This document shows, one piece after another, positions 1-11,060 of a stretch of 64,000 bases of DNA. The translations under genes and the position numbers were made by a program. The notes beneath the pieces were generated by a model. It searched no databases, had not been told where the DNA came from, and saw nothing but the letters and a program-made list of their open reading frames with translations. The DNA comes from Ananas comosus (Eukaryota; Streptophyta; Magnoliopsida; Poales; Bromeliaceae): positions 6,250,516-6,314,515 of the forward strand of contig NC_033641.1 in assembly GCF_001540865.1 (NCBI RefSeq), in the 5' to 3' direction. The number at the start of each line of letters is the position of its first letter. Position 1 is the first letter of the stretch.

Positions 1-1589
1 GAGTTAGTAAGAGATACTTTGGTCTTTTTGATTGTCGATTATTCCAACCAACCCAGCTTATATATATATGCTTAGGGAGCTTGGAGAACAGCATTTTTCC
101 TCATTCTCCTCTCTCTCTAGCTAATATACATCGTGCGTTGGGGATTTGAGGGTCGAGCTCGTTCGGATTTGTCGTTTCTTCGGAGGACCGTTGTGCGCGC
201 ACCGTGTTTGAGTCTGGTTGAGGCCGTTGGAGGTCGAGCTAGCATAAGGTTTCTCCTATCGACTTCTAGCCGACGTTGGACGAGCGTTCGAGGTGGGTTG
301 ATATTTACTGAAATCGTCTGATTTTCTCCTAAGTCGTAGGATTGTCAGCATGTGGTTTTGCTTTTGTTATCATGTTAGTAGCTCAAATTCAGGGATTTAC
401 ATGTTTTATGAAATCTGAGTTTTGGAGCATGATCTAGTAATTTAGACAAATTTATATGCTGAATCTGGAATTGACTTAGAAGAAAACTCGTTAAACATAT
501 ATTGTCATTTTTCGAAAAGTTATCATATTTAACTTCATGAGCTATTGTTCTTTTGTATCACCATCGTTGGAGCGTAGTGGATACTCATATTAGTGTAGGA
601 TGACATTACGCTCGTGCTGTGGGGCCGAGTTTATTTTACAGTAGTGTTTAGACTGTTATGTACTGTCGAGTGTCGTCGTGGTTGACGGTGAACCCGAATG
701 TTAACATCTTATTTCAGATTGTGCCGAGGGCATGTGAGTTTTGGTTGTTAGACCAGTTTTGACCAATTTGCATTGATTATAGCCTATGTGAGCCTGATTG
801 AGCTCGATAGAGATATGCTTGCATACTGGGTTGGGTCGCACCCACGAGTGCCGTTCCGGAGTGAGACTTTGACTTGCGTTGATGTTGCAACAGTCCTGTT
901 TGGACAGTTTACTTGGACCGGCCACCCCCGTGGGTGGTGTACGGTGTAGCTTAGTTACAGGCAGGATGGGTCCATTTGGGCAGCCCGTGTGAGATTGGGT
1001 CAGTGGTAGCTAGTGATGCATGTTTATGTCTACAGATAGTTTGTTTTGATAGCGATAGTATAGTAGCATGTAGCTGTAGAGTTCTTTCCAGCTTTCCTTA
1101 CTATCCTTTACTTACCTTACTGTAGACTTAGTAGGTGGGCTGTTGAGGTCGGTGATGGTACCCACTGAGGACTATTCTGTTTTGCAGTAGTTCTCACACC
1201 CAGTTGTTGCCATCTTTTTGCAAAGCCTTTGTTTGCAGCTGCTGCTGGTTCTGATTTCGACCGAGACAAGGGAGTCGCGAGCTAGAGTCGTCCCTTCCCT
1301 GGTCGTTTGCTAGAGGAGCACCCATCAGAGATAGTTTTGGGCTTTATGTACATACTGTTATGTTATTGTGGTACTCACTGGAGCGAGGTGGTTTGGTAGC
1401 CTTGTGTATATATACAGTGAACCCTTTCTGTTTTATATATACATGTTTTAGTTTTAGCAGCTCTGGACTTTGGTTGTAGCTCCTATTTGTTTGTAGGTAC
1501 AACCATCGCTTCATATACACGAAAAATTTCTATGTATATGGCAGGTCTGTTGGCGTGCCCGGGGAAACGAGGTAATCCGGGGCATGACA
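1..1589 (+). mobile_element. Gypsy (Tekay/Del-type) LTR, 3' part, cut by window start
   Basis: The segment ends in GGGGCATGACA at 1589 and aligns by eye with the 3' three-quarters of the LTR at 7528-9751 and, in reverse complement, with both LTRs of the complete element at 36032-45037. Shared blocks include the CCCACTGAGGACTA hairpin block, the TTCTCACACCCAGTTGTTG block that follows it, and the terminal 'gtatatggc..tgcccgggga' stretch. The 5' end is outside the window, so whether this is a solo LTR or part of a larger element cannot be decided. No coding sequence is visible; the short ORFs inside are incidental. Confidence 0.8.
1167..1195 (+). other. Conserved LTR hairpin, copy 1
   Basis: GAGGACTA and TAGTTCTC flank a short loop and can pair over 8 bp with one G-T pair. 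The same structure lies at the same LTR position in five other copies (6343-6366, 9336-9364, 36430-36458, 43551-43576, 59876-59898). Confidence 0.55.
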
Positions 1590-1644
1590 ATCCCAGTCGG
1601 CGGGAGCCCAGGGACAGGTGGCTCGGGATCCTTCCCGACACACA

Positions 1645-1647
<3 letters not shown>

Positions 1648-1702
<55 letters not shown>

Positions 1703-1704
1703 AG
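1648..1704. repeat. (GA)n microsatellite
   Basis: About 57 bp of nearly pure GA dinucleotide between the LTR end and the next repeat. The flanks (1590-1767) are GC-rich and I recognise no gene in them; the Arg/Glu and Ser/Leu ORFs across it are low-complexity artefacts. Confidence 0.9.
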
Positions 1705-1767
1705 GAAAAAAAAAGTTGTTTCTTCTTCTCCAACGGCCGGCGGTAGCGACGACGACGGCGGCTGACC

Positions 1768-2352
1768 TTAGGGATGCAAACAGGGCGGATCTAGGGGCGG
1801 GAGCCCCGCCCCACCTCCTGCCCCGAATCCGTTATGGGTTAAAAAATACATCCCATAATCCATCCCGCCTCGTAACCCGCCTCCCGCCGGCGCCCCGAAT
1901 CTGCCCTGCCAACTACTATTTTTTATAAAATTATAATATTATCAATATTTTGTAAAATATACATTAATAATTTTTAATAATATTATATATATAATTTAAC
2001 AATATTAATTATAAACTTCAAAAATATCAATCACAATTCAAAACAAAATTCAAAAATTTCAAATACATTAGAAATGAGAGTACTAACTTATTTATATTTT
2101 GAACTTTTTTGTAAATATATTATTTTTTAGGAGTATTTTTTAAAAATATAAATGATTTTCGGAGCGGATTCGGGGCGGATCATGGCGGGGCGAATTCGGA
2201 GCGAATTCGGGGTAAGTCAAAATTTCTTCCGTTTCCTGTCCCGAATCCATCTCGGATCGTAAAATTTATCCCGTTTCCCGCTTCGAATCCGTTTATTTTC
2301 TCCCATTTACTACCCCCGTCGGGGTGGGTCGGGGCGGGAGGATTTCATCACC
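1768..2352. repeat. Unclassified repeat with GC-rich ends and AT-rich core
   Basis: Begins GGGATGCAAACAGGGCGG and ends with a GGGGCGGGAGGATTTCATCACC-type sequence. The two ends are loosely complementary (GC-rich CCCGCCCC/GGGGCGGG runs), and the middle is AT-rich with CGGGGCGGA repeats. The design resembles the hAT-like MITEs common in plant genomes, but I could not identify a target duplication, so the class stays open. Confidence 0.4.
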
Positions 2353-2517
2353 TATTACGATGCTTTCGAGTCGACTTGGGATGTATCCTAATGCAGAAGG
2401 ACAAGATGATCACATATGCACTGCATTAATTGTAACCCTACGGGAAGAACTATCCTATACAGGATTTAGAGCTCGCGGCAGTAGTTTTTGCCCTTAACTA
2501 TGGAAGCATTACCTTTA

Positions 2518-3201
2518 GGGTGCGTTTGGTTCGCATTATGAAAGATTACTAGGAATAAAAAATATTCGAGAATCTTATTCCTATTCATCCTATTACTAAG
2601 AATGTGAAATTCATGTGTTTGGTTTGCACGGTAATATTAATTAGCCATGTTATTTAATATTACAAAAAATATACAATTAATTAATTAATTTATTTAATTA
2701 ATTTTAGATAATGTTACCAAAAGTTTCAACATCTTTTTAGAAAAAAGGGAGAGAGAGTATAAGTTAGAGAGAGAGAGAGCATAATTAAAAAAATAGAAAG
2801 AAAAATATAGTCGAAATTAGAGGGAGTGAGAGAGTAGAAATTTTAGAAAGAGAGAGAGAGAGAAAGCTTAGTTTAGAGAGAGAAAAAAAGTTAAATTTTA
2901 GAGAAAAAAATAAGTTTAGAGAGAGATATAAGGTTAGAGTGTAAACAAAATAATATCAATTAGCCTGCGGGTAGGAAGAAAGAAAGAGATTATATATATT
3001 ATGATTATCCCAATCCACTAATATGAGGATACCCACCCTCCCTCAAGGGAATGAGATTAGTACTTTGGGGTGAATTTTTTTCCCAAGTGAATCCAATATT
3101 ACCAACTAGATTACTTAGTGCGCTTAGCCAAACACCGTCATATTTTTTATTCCCATTGGATTACTAGGAATCTTTAAAAGATAGCGCGAACCAAGCGTAC
3201 C
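2518..3201. mobile_element. Tourist-like (PIF/Harbinger) MITE
   Basis: Terminal inverted repeats are GGGTGCGTTTGGTTCGC at the left and GCGAACCAAGCGTACCC at the right, flanked on both sides by the 3-bp duplication TTA typical of PIF/Harbinger insertions. It lies within the RNase H remnant. The interior is AT-rich with GA-rich patches and has no coding capacity. Related copies are in UFSP2 intron 2 (20005-22747, 22946-23875). Confidence 0.85.
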
Positions 3202-3314
3202 CTTATGGCGTCCACTGCGAAGTCTTCACTGACCATTAGAGCCTTAAGTACCTTTTCACTTAGAAAGAAATGAACTTAAGGCAAAGACGGTGGCCGGAGC
3301 TACTAAAGGACTAC

Positions 3315-6300
3315 TGTAGTATACTGAACTTCAGCAATTGCGAAGTTAGAATGTTAGAATAGTAATTGAAACTATTCTACATCTTTTGAAAGGTTGTCGA
3401 GAGGTTTTCGGCAAGTTACTTGAGCGAACGAGTGGCCGGAAGAGCAAAAGTGCATTGAAGCGGCGAAATCCTGAAATTAGCACTGAATACCGGTACCAGC
3501 ATGCTCGGGTACCGGTACCCAGCACAGCAGCTGCGTGGCTGAGGGATGTTATGGTCATTTCACTTTCTAAACCTGTTCTTATCAGCTCTGGTCGACCCCT
3601 TAGCTTATCTTTATCCTTCTGGAGCTGAGGATAAGGTAAGAGCTCCTCTCTCTCTTTCTCTCTCTAGGTTTTCCATTTTGTAAGTCGGAAACTAGTGGAT
3701 TTGAGCTTAGTTCTTCCTCCCCTTTGGTTGTTAGCTGGTTGGAAGGCTTTGAACCTATGTTTTGCTGTTGGAGAAAGGTGCTTTGGAGGTGTCTCGCAGC
3801 CCTGGCTCAGCAAGAAGTTGAGTGAAAACTTAGTGAGGTGAATGATTCAACTTCTCTCTAGATTAATGCCATACTAGTGAAGTTGAGTTGGTTTTTGGTT
3901 TCTTTGTTATCAGCTGGTTTTGGGAAGGATTAAAAAGCTATAGAAGAGGTGTTTCTCTGTTCTAACTCAGCTAGGAACTAAGTGGAAGCTTTCTGAGGTA
4001 AACTATTCAACTTATCTCTAGTTTGAGGCTATAGTAGTGGGTTGAGCTCGTATTTTACTTCTTTGTTGCCAGCCAACTTAGGGAAGCTTGTAGCAGAGGT
4101 AAAGGAGGTGTTTTGGGCTGTGTTTCTACAACCTTAATCCAGGGGAAAGTTGGATTGAAGTTTGGAAGGTGATTAGCTAACTTCTTCCTTGAGTTTAATG
4201 CTATATTAGTTGTAGTAGTGATAGTAGTGGTGTTGTTTTTGAGGTTTGTTCACAGCAGGTTATATGAGCCTACTTGGCTGAGTTTGGCGACTCTTGTGAG
4301 CTGGTTTTGGGGTGTTTCAACCTGATTTGAAGTGGAGTTCAAATTGGAATTCTAAACTAGGTATGATTCTACCTAGATTAGATGCCTATATGAGATTGTT
4401 TAGTAAAGATTGAAGTCAAGCTTCTAATTTGATTAGTATGATTGCTAGGGTGTAGGTTCACAGCAGAATTAATTGTAGCAGGGTATTATATCCTTTCTGG
4501 TTAAACTTTGGGAGCTTTCGAAGGCTGGTTTCGGTGTACCAATCTGAATCGAAGTGAGGAAGTAAGCTTTGCTACTATACTAGGTGAGATCCTAGCCTAA
4601 ATTATGAAAAGTTTGTGAGATTTACATGTAGAAATTGAAGTTAAGCTCCTAGCTAATTTTAGAATCATTGCTAGGTGGCTTAGAGGCTTCGGATTACCTT
4701 CAGTTACGAAATCGACGAGAGTCGACAGCAATTAGGTGGGTTTGACCTTACTGAAATAGAAGAATTTTCTCTATATCTTCTTTGACATTATAGAATTGGA
4801 GTTGTTGCATATTCATGTAAATACATGCTATTTGAAGGAATTGGGGCAGCATCAATATGCATACTATATCGGATATAATGGAATCTCTAGGTAGTATGGG
4901 AGAATTATGAAAAGGCTTCACATATATAGATTACTTGCTTGCTTAACATGCATTACATGATGTTAGTATGCTTGTGAAGACAAGTTAAGTAGGACATCAT
5001 TTATGAATGAATGGATATAAAGCTATGGATACAACACTTAGTTTAGAATTGTATAACTAAGTGAATGATGCATTATAGTGTTTTATCTTTGAGTTAAATT
5101 CATGCAATTCCATATTGTAGACATAACGACATAACTCTTAGCATATCATGTATAGTGAAGTTACATGCTTGTGTATTTATATGAAAATCAGGTTAAGAGT
5201 ACAGTAGAGAATGTTTCGCATACTTGTATTGACAAGTTGGTGATTGTTTTCACAAAATAGAGATAGCATGAATTTCATGTTCTTATCTATATGATCTAGT
5301 TAAATAACTAGAACTGGACATAAGAACATAACTGTGTAGTCAAGTAGAAGTACTTGTTTAGTACTCTAGGTAGCGGAGGTTTATATAAAATTATAGAATA
5401 TGTGTCATGAGTTACATGAACACTAGAATGAGTCATTAGGTATGACCTTAGTAAACCACTTTCCTTATGTATAGGGAGTAGTAAGAGGATTATATATGAG
5501 TATTTGGGTATAGCCCGTTAGAATCATCAATACACTGTAAAGCATGTACTTGTTTAAGTCATACTATCTATTGGTAGAAATATAACACCAAGTAGTTGAT
5601 AGTGGATTATGACTTAGTATTAATTGTCGACCTTGAGTCGAGTTGAGATTCCATGTTAGAGACATTATGAACTTGTAATACCTATGCTATGGATTATGCT
5701 TGCTTGCCAATGTGTTCATTTGCATATGCTTGTGAAGGTCGCTCCCCACAAGTCGGCACTCCCAAGTTGGCCTACACAACAGATTGCTCACTTATGTACG
5801 AGATTGAGCGCCGAAGTGGATTGCCGTGGGTAGTGTTGACTTCTACAGGGCCATTAGGCACGGCATGGGCTGGGACTATATCATGTGTAAGTCTCTTGTT
5901 AATTGGGTTAATGTTAGAGACTTTAACCCTAGATGGACATAGTAGTAAAGATACTTTATGTCATTAGTTGAGTATCCCTAGTAATGAGCATACTAGAAGG
6001 TTGACATCCATGTTGATCAATAGTTAGTGATAGTTCCTGAATGTTTACACTCTTGCTAGTGTAGAGAAATAGCTACATGATATCATTAGCTAGGTAAATT
6101 ATAATGATGATATATTGCATACAGCCTGACATATAGCTAATTAAACTATTAATTAGCATGATTTATAGAACTTGTTATGATAAACTAGTATATCAGACAT
6201 GTTAGAAAACATATCTTGTGAAGCATGCTATAATTGATTTAATTTATTTACTTTTTGCATTTACTTTGCTTATTTATTGCTATTAACTCATGCCTCAGTT

Positions 6301-6742
6301 GACTTAGTGGTGTACTTCGCCACTCTCGGCGGCTTACCCATTGGAAACTATTGTTTAATAGTTCTCACGCCCTTTTGTTGGTTGTTTTTATGCAGAGCCT
6401 TCTATAGCAGGAAAGGCTAGGGTTCTTGGTGAGAGGTCAGCGGCTAGCTAGAGCCTTCTCGATGTTAATAAATGGACCTCTACGAGTGTATTTTGATCTA
6501 GTTCAGAGATGTAGATTGAAACTGTTTAGAATATACTTTGTACTTTACTTGTTAAGTTGTAATAAGGTTTTGTATTTGTATAAGCTTAGATACTTTTAGT
6601 TTTTGCTCTAATTATCTGGTTAAGATGTTATGCTTTTATTATATTAGTTGTAGACGCCTGGTGTACACTTGAGGTTGTGGTGTATATGGCGGGTCTGTGC
6701 ACGTGACTGGTGAGCTTCCGCGCTGAAGTCCAGGGTGTGACA
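3315..6742 (+). mobile_element. Solo gypsy LTR, unusually long (3,428 bp)
   Basis: Starts TGTAGTATACTG and ends GGGTGTGACA, with the 5-bp duplication ACTAC on both sides (3310-3314, 6743-6747). Inside are two ACCGGT palindromes (3487-3520), a pyrimidine-rich leader near 3640, a long AT-rich body, and near the 3' end the conserved AGTTCTCACGCCC block with the hairpin at 6343-6366. It has diverged from the 1.9-2.2 kb LTRs elsewhere but has the same layout. No internal domain is present, so it is a solo LTR left by recombination. Confidence 0.85.
6343..6366 (+). other. Conserved LTR hairpin, copy 2 (diverged)
   Basis: GGAAACTATT, loop GTTT, AATAGTTCTC: 9 of 10 positions can pair, counting one G-T pair. 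Relative to the copy at 9336-9364 both sides of the stem have changed together (ACTACT/AGTAGT to ACTATT/AATAGT). Confidence 0.6.
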
Positions 6743-7692
6743 ACTACGGCTGACCATTCATCTGGGTTAGGCGAATTTGGTGGTTGATGCACTCAGTAGG
6801 AAGTATACTTCTGCTGAGTTGATGATGATCACAAAGTAGGATTGCTTAATGGTGGAGTTTGGGCAGTTGAAGTTAGAGATGGTGCCCTCGAGAATGACTG
6901 CTCAACTTATGGCCTTGGTGTTGCAACCACCTTAGTTGATCGGATCAAGGAGGGACGGCAATTGGACCTACAACTCTAGAAGATTAAGAACGATGTCGAG
7001 TTGGGGAGATGAATGATTACCATATTCACTCCAATCCCTTCATTTTGGGGGTTGTTGGTGCATTCCCAATGATGATAAGCTAAAGAAGGAGATCTTCATT
7101 GAGGCACACAGATCTCCCTACACTGCATATGCTGGTTGAAACCAAGAAATACAATGACCTAAAGTGGCAGATTTGGTGATCGAATATGTGGGCATGGCGA
7201 CACTACAACAAAAATAGTGTATAGCCATATTTTTTAATGTTGGTACAGGTCAAAAAAAAGTGATGCTGGCTAAATTATCGACACTTTTAAAAAGTGTTGC
7301 TATATGTGGGGTCGCTAGATATATAGTGATAGTTTAAAAGTGTCGATATAACCTAAAAAGAATGTTGCTAATTTACAAACACTTCTTTAAGCATTTAGCA
7401 ACCGCCGGAACTCTACCTCATTGGCTGCGGTAGTGGAGGAGGAGGAGAGCGAAGGGCTCTTCGTCTAGGATTTCAGTGGATTGAGTGATGGGAGAAGGGG
7501 AGATAGTGATCGATTTTTTTTTTTTTTTGTGAGATCCCTGGTGTTTGACTGTGGAGGCTTGTCGACAGCTCTGGAGAGTGTCAGGACAAGTCCGAGTCGC
7601 GTTGGCGTCAAATAGACGTAAAACGGACTCCGTGCGACGCGAGGGCAGCTTATCGCGAAGAATTCTGCAAACAGCAGCATTCTCTGCTTGTT

Positions 7693-7797
7693 GTACCGGT
7701 ACAAGCTTAGTGGCTGTACCGGTACAATCAGCGCGAAACAGCTCAACTGCTCTCGGGTTGGCTCTTGTACCGGTACAGGATCCCGTGTACCAGTACA
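7693..7797. promoter_or_regulatory. Array of four TGTACCGGTACA-type palindromes in LTR U3
   Basis: Three TGTACCGGTACA sites and one GTACCAGTACA site in 105 bp, upstream of the CT-rich leader of the LTR. Seven other loci in the window carry comparable arrays, so this may be a shared enhancer-like block. Confidence 0.5.
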
Positions 7798-9335
7798 AGG
7801 GAGTAGGTAGAGGGCTAAAACGGTAAAATCTCACATCGTTTGTATCTCCCTCACCTCCCCTCTCCTTTTAAGTGTCCGAGCAGAAAGAGAGAGAGTACTT
7901 CCTGCTCCTCTCCATCTTATTCTCCTCCTCTCTCTCTCTAGGTGTTGGTGGAGAGTCCGGTTGGGGATTTCGTCGCCGACGTCGCGCCGCGAGCCGTTCG
8001 AGCGCACTTGCTGCCGGAGCTTTGCGAGGAGGCCTGGCGAGGGAGCGTCTTCACTGTTCTTGACGTCGCGCCGAGGTTCGACGCTGTCGAGGTGGGTGAT
8101 TCGGCGTCTTTTCTGGATTTTGGGCAAGTGTTACTATTTCTACTCGGTTAGTAGCTGTTTTGCTGAAATCCGCCGTCGACTGTTCATATTTCAGCTCGTT
8201 CTTCGCGTAGGAACGTCGGATCGCGACGAGGCTTGGTTCGTTGGATTCGGGACTTCGAGAGGAATCCACGAAGCCCTCATTTGCCAGATTTGGTGAAGTT
8301 TAGCTCGGTCGAATCCCGTTTCTACTCAGCTGCTGTGAATTTCTGGACTGAATTGAGGATCCTTAATTGTTTAGCTTGGCGTTAGCTCGTCCACCGGACT
8401 TGGAGGTCCCCAGTTGATCCAGCAGAGGTGGTCCTGGTTCGAGGCTTCGTTCGCTGCCTGGATTTAACTTTTGAGGTGGGTTACATCGGCTTTACTCCTA
8501 AGTGTTTATTAGTCGACATGTATAAATCGTGATTTCTACAATAGTTGTTAGCTCAAATTCATGGATTATTGTTAGAATGTCAGATCTGAATTTTCTAGCA
8601 TATTTTATCAGGTAAATAGATTATACATGTTGGACTTAGAAATTAAATTAGGAGAAAACCTGCGATTTGAACCTGTCACCAGTTTTAACTACCTTATTTA
8701 GCTCTAGGAGCCGTTAGAAAATTGTACTGTCGCAGTTTTTCGAGACGAGTACTCCAGGTAGTGTAGAATGTATTTACACTCGTGCTGGTTCACCGAGTGG
8801 ATTTTTACCGGGTCGTTCAGGTTATTTCGGACTGTTGGGTGCCGACAGAGTTGACGGTGGACCCGTATCGCCTTTTTGGCGTCAGATTGTGCCGAGGACA
8901 CGTTACCTGTTGGTTGTTAGACCAGTTTAGAGTCGGTTTCTTGACTTTGGCTTTCCAGAGCCTGATTGAGCTCGACAGAGATACGCTGCATACTCGGTTG
9001 GGTAGCGCCCACGAGTGCCACTCCGGAGTAAGGCTTGTGCTTTCGCGTTGGTGTCGCTCATGCCAGTTGGACTTGCTCTCCACGGACCAGTTAGAGTGGA
9101 TAGAGCCCGATAGTCGCAACGGGGCAGGGACGGGTGTATTCACAGTCCCGGGGACGGGTATGCTTACAGTCCCGATTTGGATTGGGTCAGATTTGACATT
9201 TCCTACAGTTGGTAGTGTAGAGCATGATAGTGTAGTGAATGATAGCAGTAGAGTGTACTTCCTGCTTTTCCTTCTATCCTTACTCCCTTCTGTAGATTTA
9301 GTGGGTGACCGATGTCGTTTTGGGCGGTACCCACT

Positions 9336-9364
9336 GAGGACTACTTGTTTTTACAGTAGTTCTC
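9336..9364 (+). other. Conserved LTR hairpin, copy 3 (best paired)
   Basis: GAGGACTACT (9336-9345) and AGTAGTTCTC (9355-9364) pair over 10 bp with a single G-T pair; the loop is TGTTTTTAC. It lies about 390 bp from the LTR 3' end and is followed by a T-rich stretch and GCAGAGCC. Confidence 0.65.
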
Positions 9365-11060
9365 ACGCCCAGTTGTTACTTATGTTTTTTTGCAGAGCCA
9401 CAGGTGCCGGCTGCTGCATCTTCTGCCGATCAGGATCGAGGCAAGGGCGTTGCGAGCTAGAGCCCTACCCGACAGTCAGAGCTAGAGGCTTTCCCCTACT
9501 ATAGGTAGTTTTGTTTTGGAGTTTATGTACATAGTTGTTTAACTCGCCAGTGCGTGTAGCTTTGTATTTTGGATTCTAGCTATGTATATGAAACTCAGAT
9601 ATTTAGCCTATTTTTTTTTTGAGCAGCTCTATGCTACTGTTTGTAGTATTGTATTTCTACAGGTACTTTGACGCTTCGTATACAGGGAAAATTCCTTTGT
9701 ATACGGCGGATTTGTCGGCGTGCCCGGGGAACGTGAACTCGGGGCGTGACATTTTTTCTTTTCTATTTGTAATTAATCGGGCCGAATAGGCTGGGTGGGA
9801 TGGGTTAAGTAGAGTAATCTTTTATTTTTTGTTGGATTGGGCTTTATATTTAGGCCTTAATAGATTTTTTAAAAAAGTTTTTGCATAAATGGGACACTTA
9901 TACAAAAGTGTTCCAAACATGTGTCCCTATAACCTAATTCTGTTGTAGTGCGAAGCATGCGGCATAGTGCTTCATGTGTCAGCAGGTGAAGGACAAGCAC
10001 CAGTGACCTGCTGGGAAGTTGTTGCCACTCTCTATTCCCATAAGGAAATAGGAGCAGATCATTATGAACTTCTTCATGAGACTCCCATGGTCATAGCAGG
10101 GCCACGATTCAATTTAGAGTAGATTGGGTAACAAAATTAGCCCACTTCTTTCAACTCCAACACTACCTTTCGAGAGGCAGATTAGCCTAACTATATACTG
10201 ATGAGATAGTCCGACTCTATGTGTACCAACATCGATTGTGTCAAATCAGGACACCCGCTTCGTGTCAAAGCCTACATCAGGCTTCGGGCAAGAAGCTAAA
10301 CTTCAGTTCTGCTTTCCACGAGCATAGAGATGCCCAGTTGGTGCATATTATTCAAATCTTGGTAGACATGCTCCGTGCCTACATGATGAATTATGGTGAT
10401 GGATGGTTCTAGTATTTGTTATTGGTAGAGTTCGCTTACAACAACAACTACTATGAGAAGAGTATTGGGATGGTGTCTTACAAGGCATTGTACATGCATA
10501 AATGTCAGTATCTGATCTGTTGGGACGATGTGGGAAAGCGCCAGATGATTGGGCCTGATTTGTTGGAGGATATAGAGGTGAGCCTTCCTGTCACTCATGA
10601 ACGACTCTTAATAGTTCAGAGTCGGCAGAAGAGTTATGCTAATAAACGACAACACCACTTGGAGTTCCTAGTTGGCCAGCATGTGTTGCTCAAAGTTTGG
10701 CCAACTAAGAGGATCAAGTGATTTGAACTGCGGAACGAGCTAAGTCCACGATTTATCGGTCAGGTGGAGATCTTGGAGTGCAACGGTCTATGGCGTACCG
10801 TTTAGCGCTCTAGACGAGACTTAATTGCGTGCACAACGTATTCCATTATCTATATTATGGAAATATGTACCGAATGCTACCCACATCAACAGTTCAACTA
10901 TGATCCAGTTACGAGAGGATCTGAGTTACGAGATGAAATCGAGACGGATACTAGCACATGAAGAGAAGCAGTTCTGCAACAAGTCTATCCCATATATGAA
11001 AAATATGGTGTGAAGACCACGGGGAACGTGAGACAATATGGGAGTTAGAGTCTGCTATGA

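Larger units (their letters stand above)
7528..9751 (+). mobile_element. Solo Tekay-type gypsy LTR inside the CACTA element
   Basis: Starts TGTGAGATCCCTGG and ends GGGGCGTGACA; flanked by T-runs, so a TTTTT duplication is possible but not diagnostic. It aligns in order with the reverse complement of LTRs 36032-37910 and 43153-45037: the GAGGCTTGTCGACA block, ACCGGT palindrome array (7693-7797), CT-rich leader (7850-7940), hairpin block (9336-9364), and end. The 240-codon ORF at 8782-9504 lies in LTR sequence and has no recognisable domain. Confidence 0.85.
7201..9950. mobile_element. Non-autonomous CACTA (En/Spm) transposon
   Basis: Terminal inverted repeats CACTACAACAAAA (7201) and TTCTGTTGTAGTG (ending 9950), with the 3-bp duplication CGA on both sides (7198-7200, 9951-9953). 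Subterminal repeats around AAGTGTYG/ACACTT recur at both ends. Removing the inserted solo LTR leaves about 530 bp without coding sequence, so it is a small deletion derivative that depended on a transposase supplied elsewhere. It sits in the gypsy integrase remnant. Confidence 0.88.
2357..11060 (+). pseudogene. Old Ty3/gypsy pol remnant (RNase H to integrase), opened by nested insertions
   Basis: Reading only the host pieces 2357-2517, 3202-3314, 6743-7200 and 9951-11060 gives a degraded gypsy polyprotein in the right order. RNase H comes first (DAS..DLGCILMQ, then LELAAVVFAL, then HCEVFTDH..LKYLFT, then LVVDALSRK). Next comes the integrase N-terminal region (EAHRSPYT), then the catalytic-core and C-terminal region (LVEFAYNNNYYEKS; QSRQKSYANKRQHHLEFLVGQ near 10610-10680). 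Many stops and frameshifts break every segment. Neither LTR of this element is recognisable. It is the oldest layer of the nest: a MITE, a solo LTR and a CACTA element each interrupt it, each with a clean target duplication. Confidence 0.75.

Noticed and set aside
1487..1928. Arg/Glu-rich and Ser/Leu-rich ORFs
   Set aside because: Produced by the (GA)n microsatellite at 1648-1704.
5689..5967. 92-codon ORF in the 3.4 kb LTR
   Set aside because: Non-coding LTR body, no domain, no support from related LTRs.
8782..9504. 240-codon ORF on the + strand
   Set aside because: It lies wholly within the solo LTR 7528-9751, spans the conserved hairpin block, and has no domain; the matching region in the other LTRs is not open in the same way.
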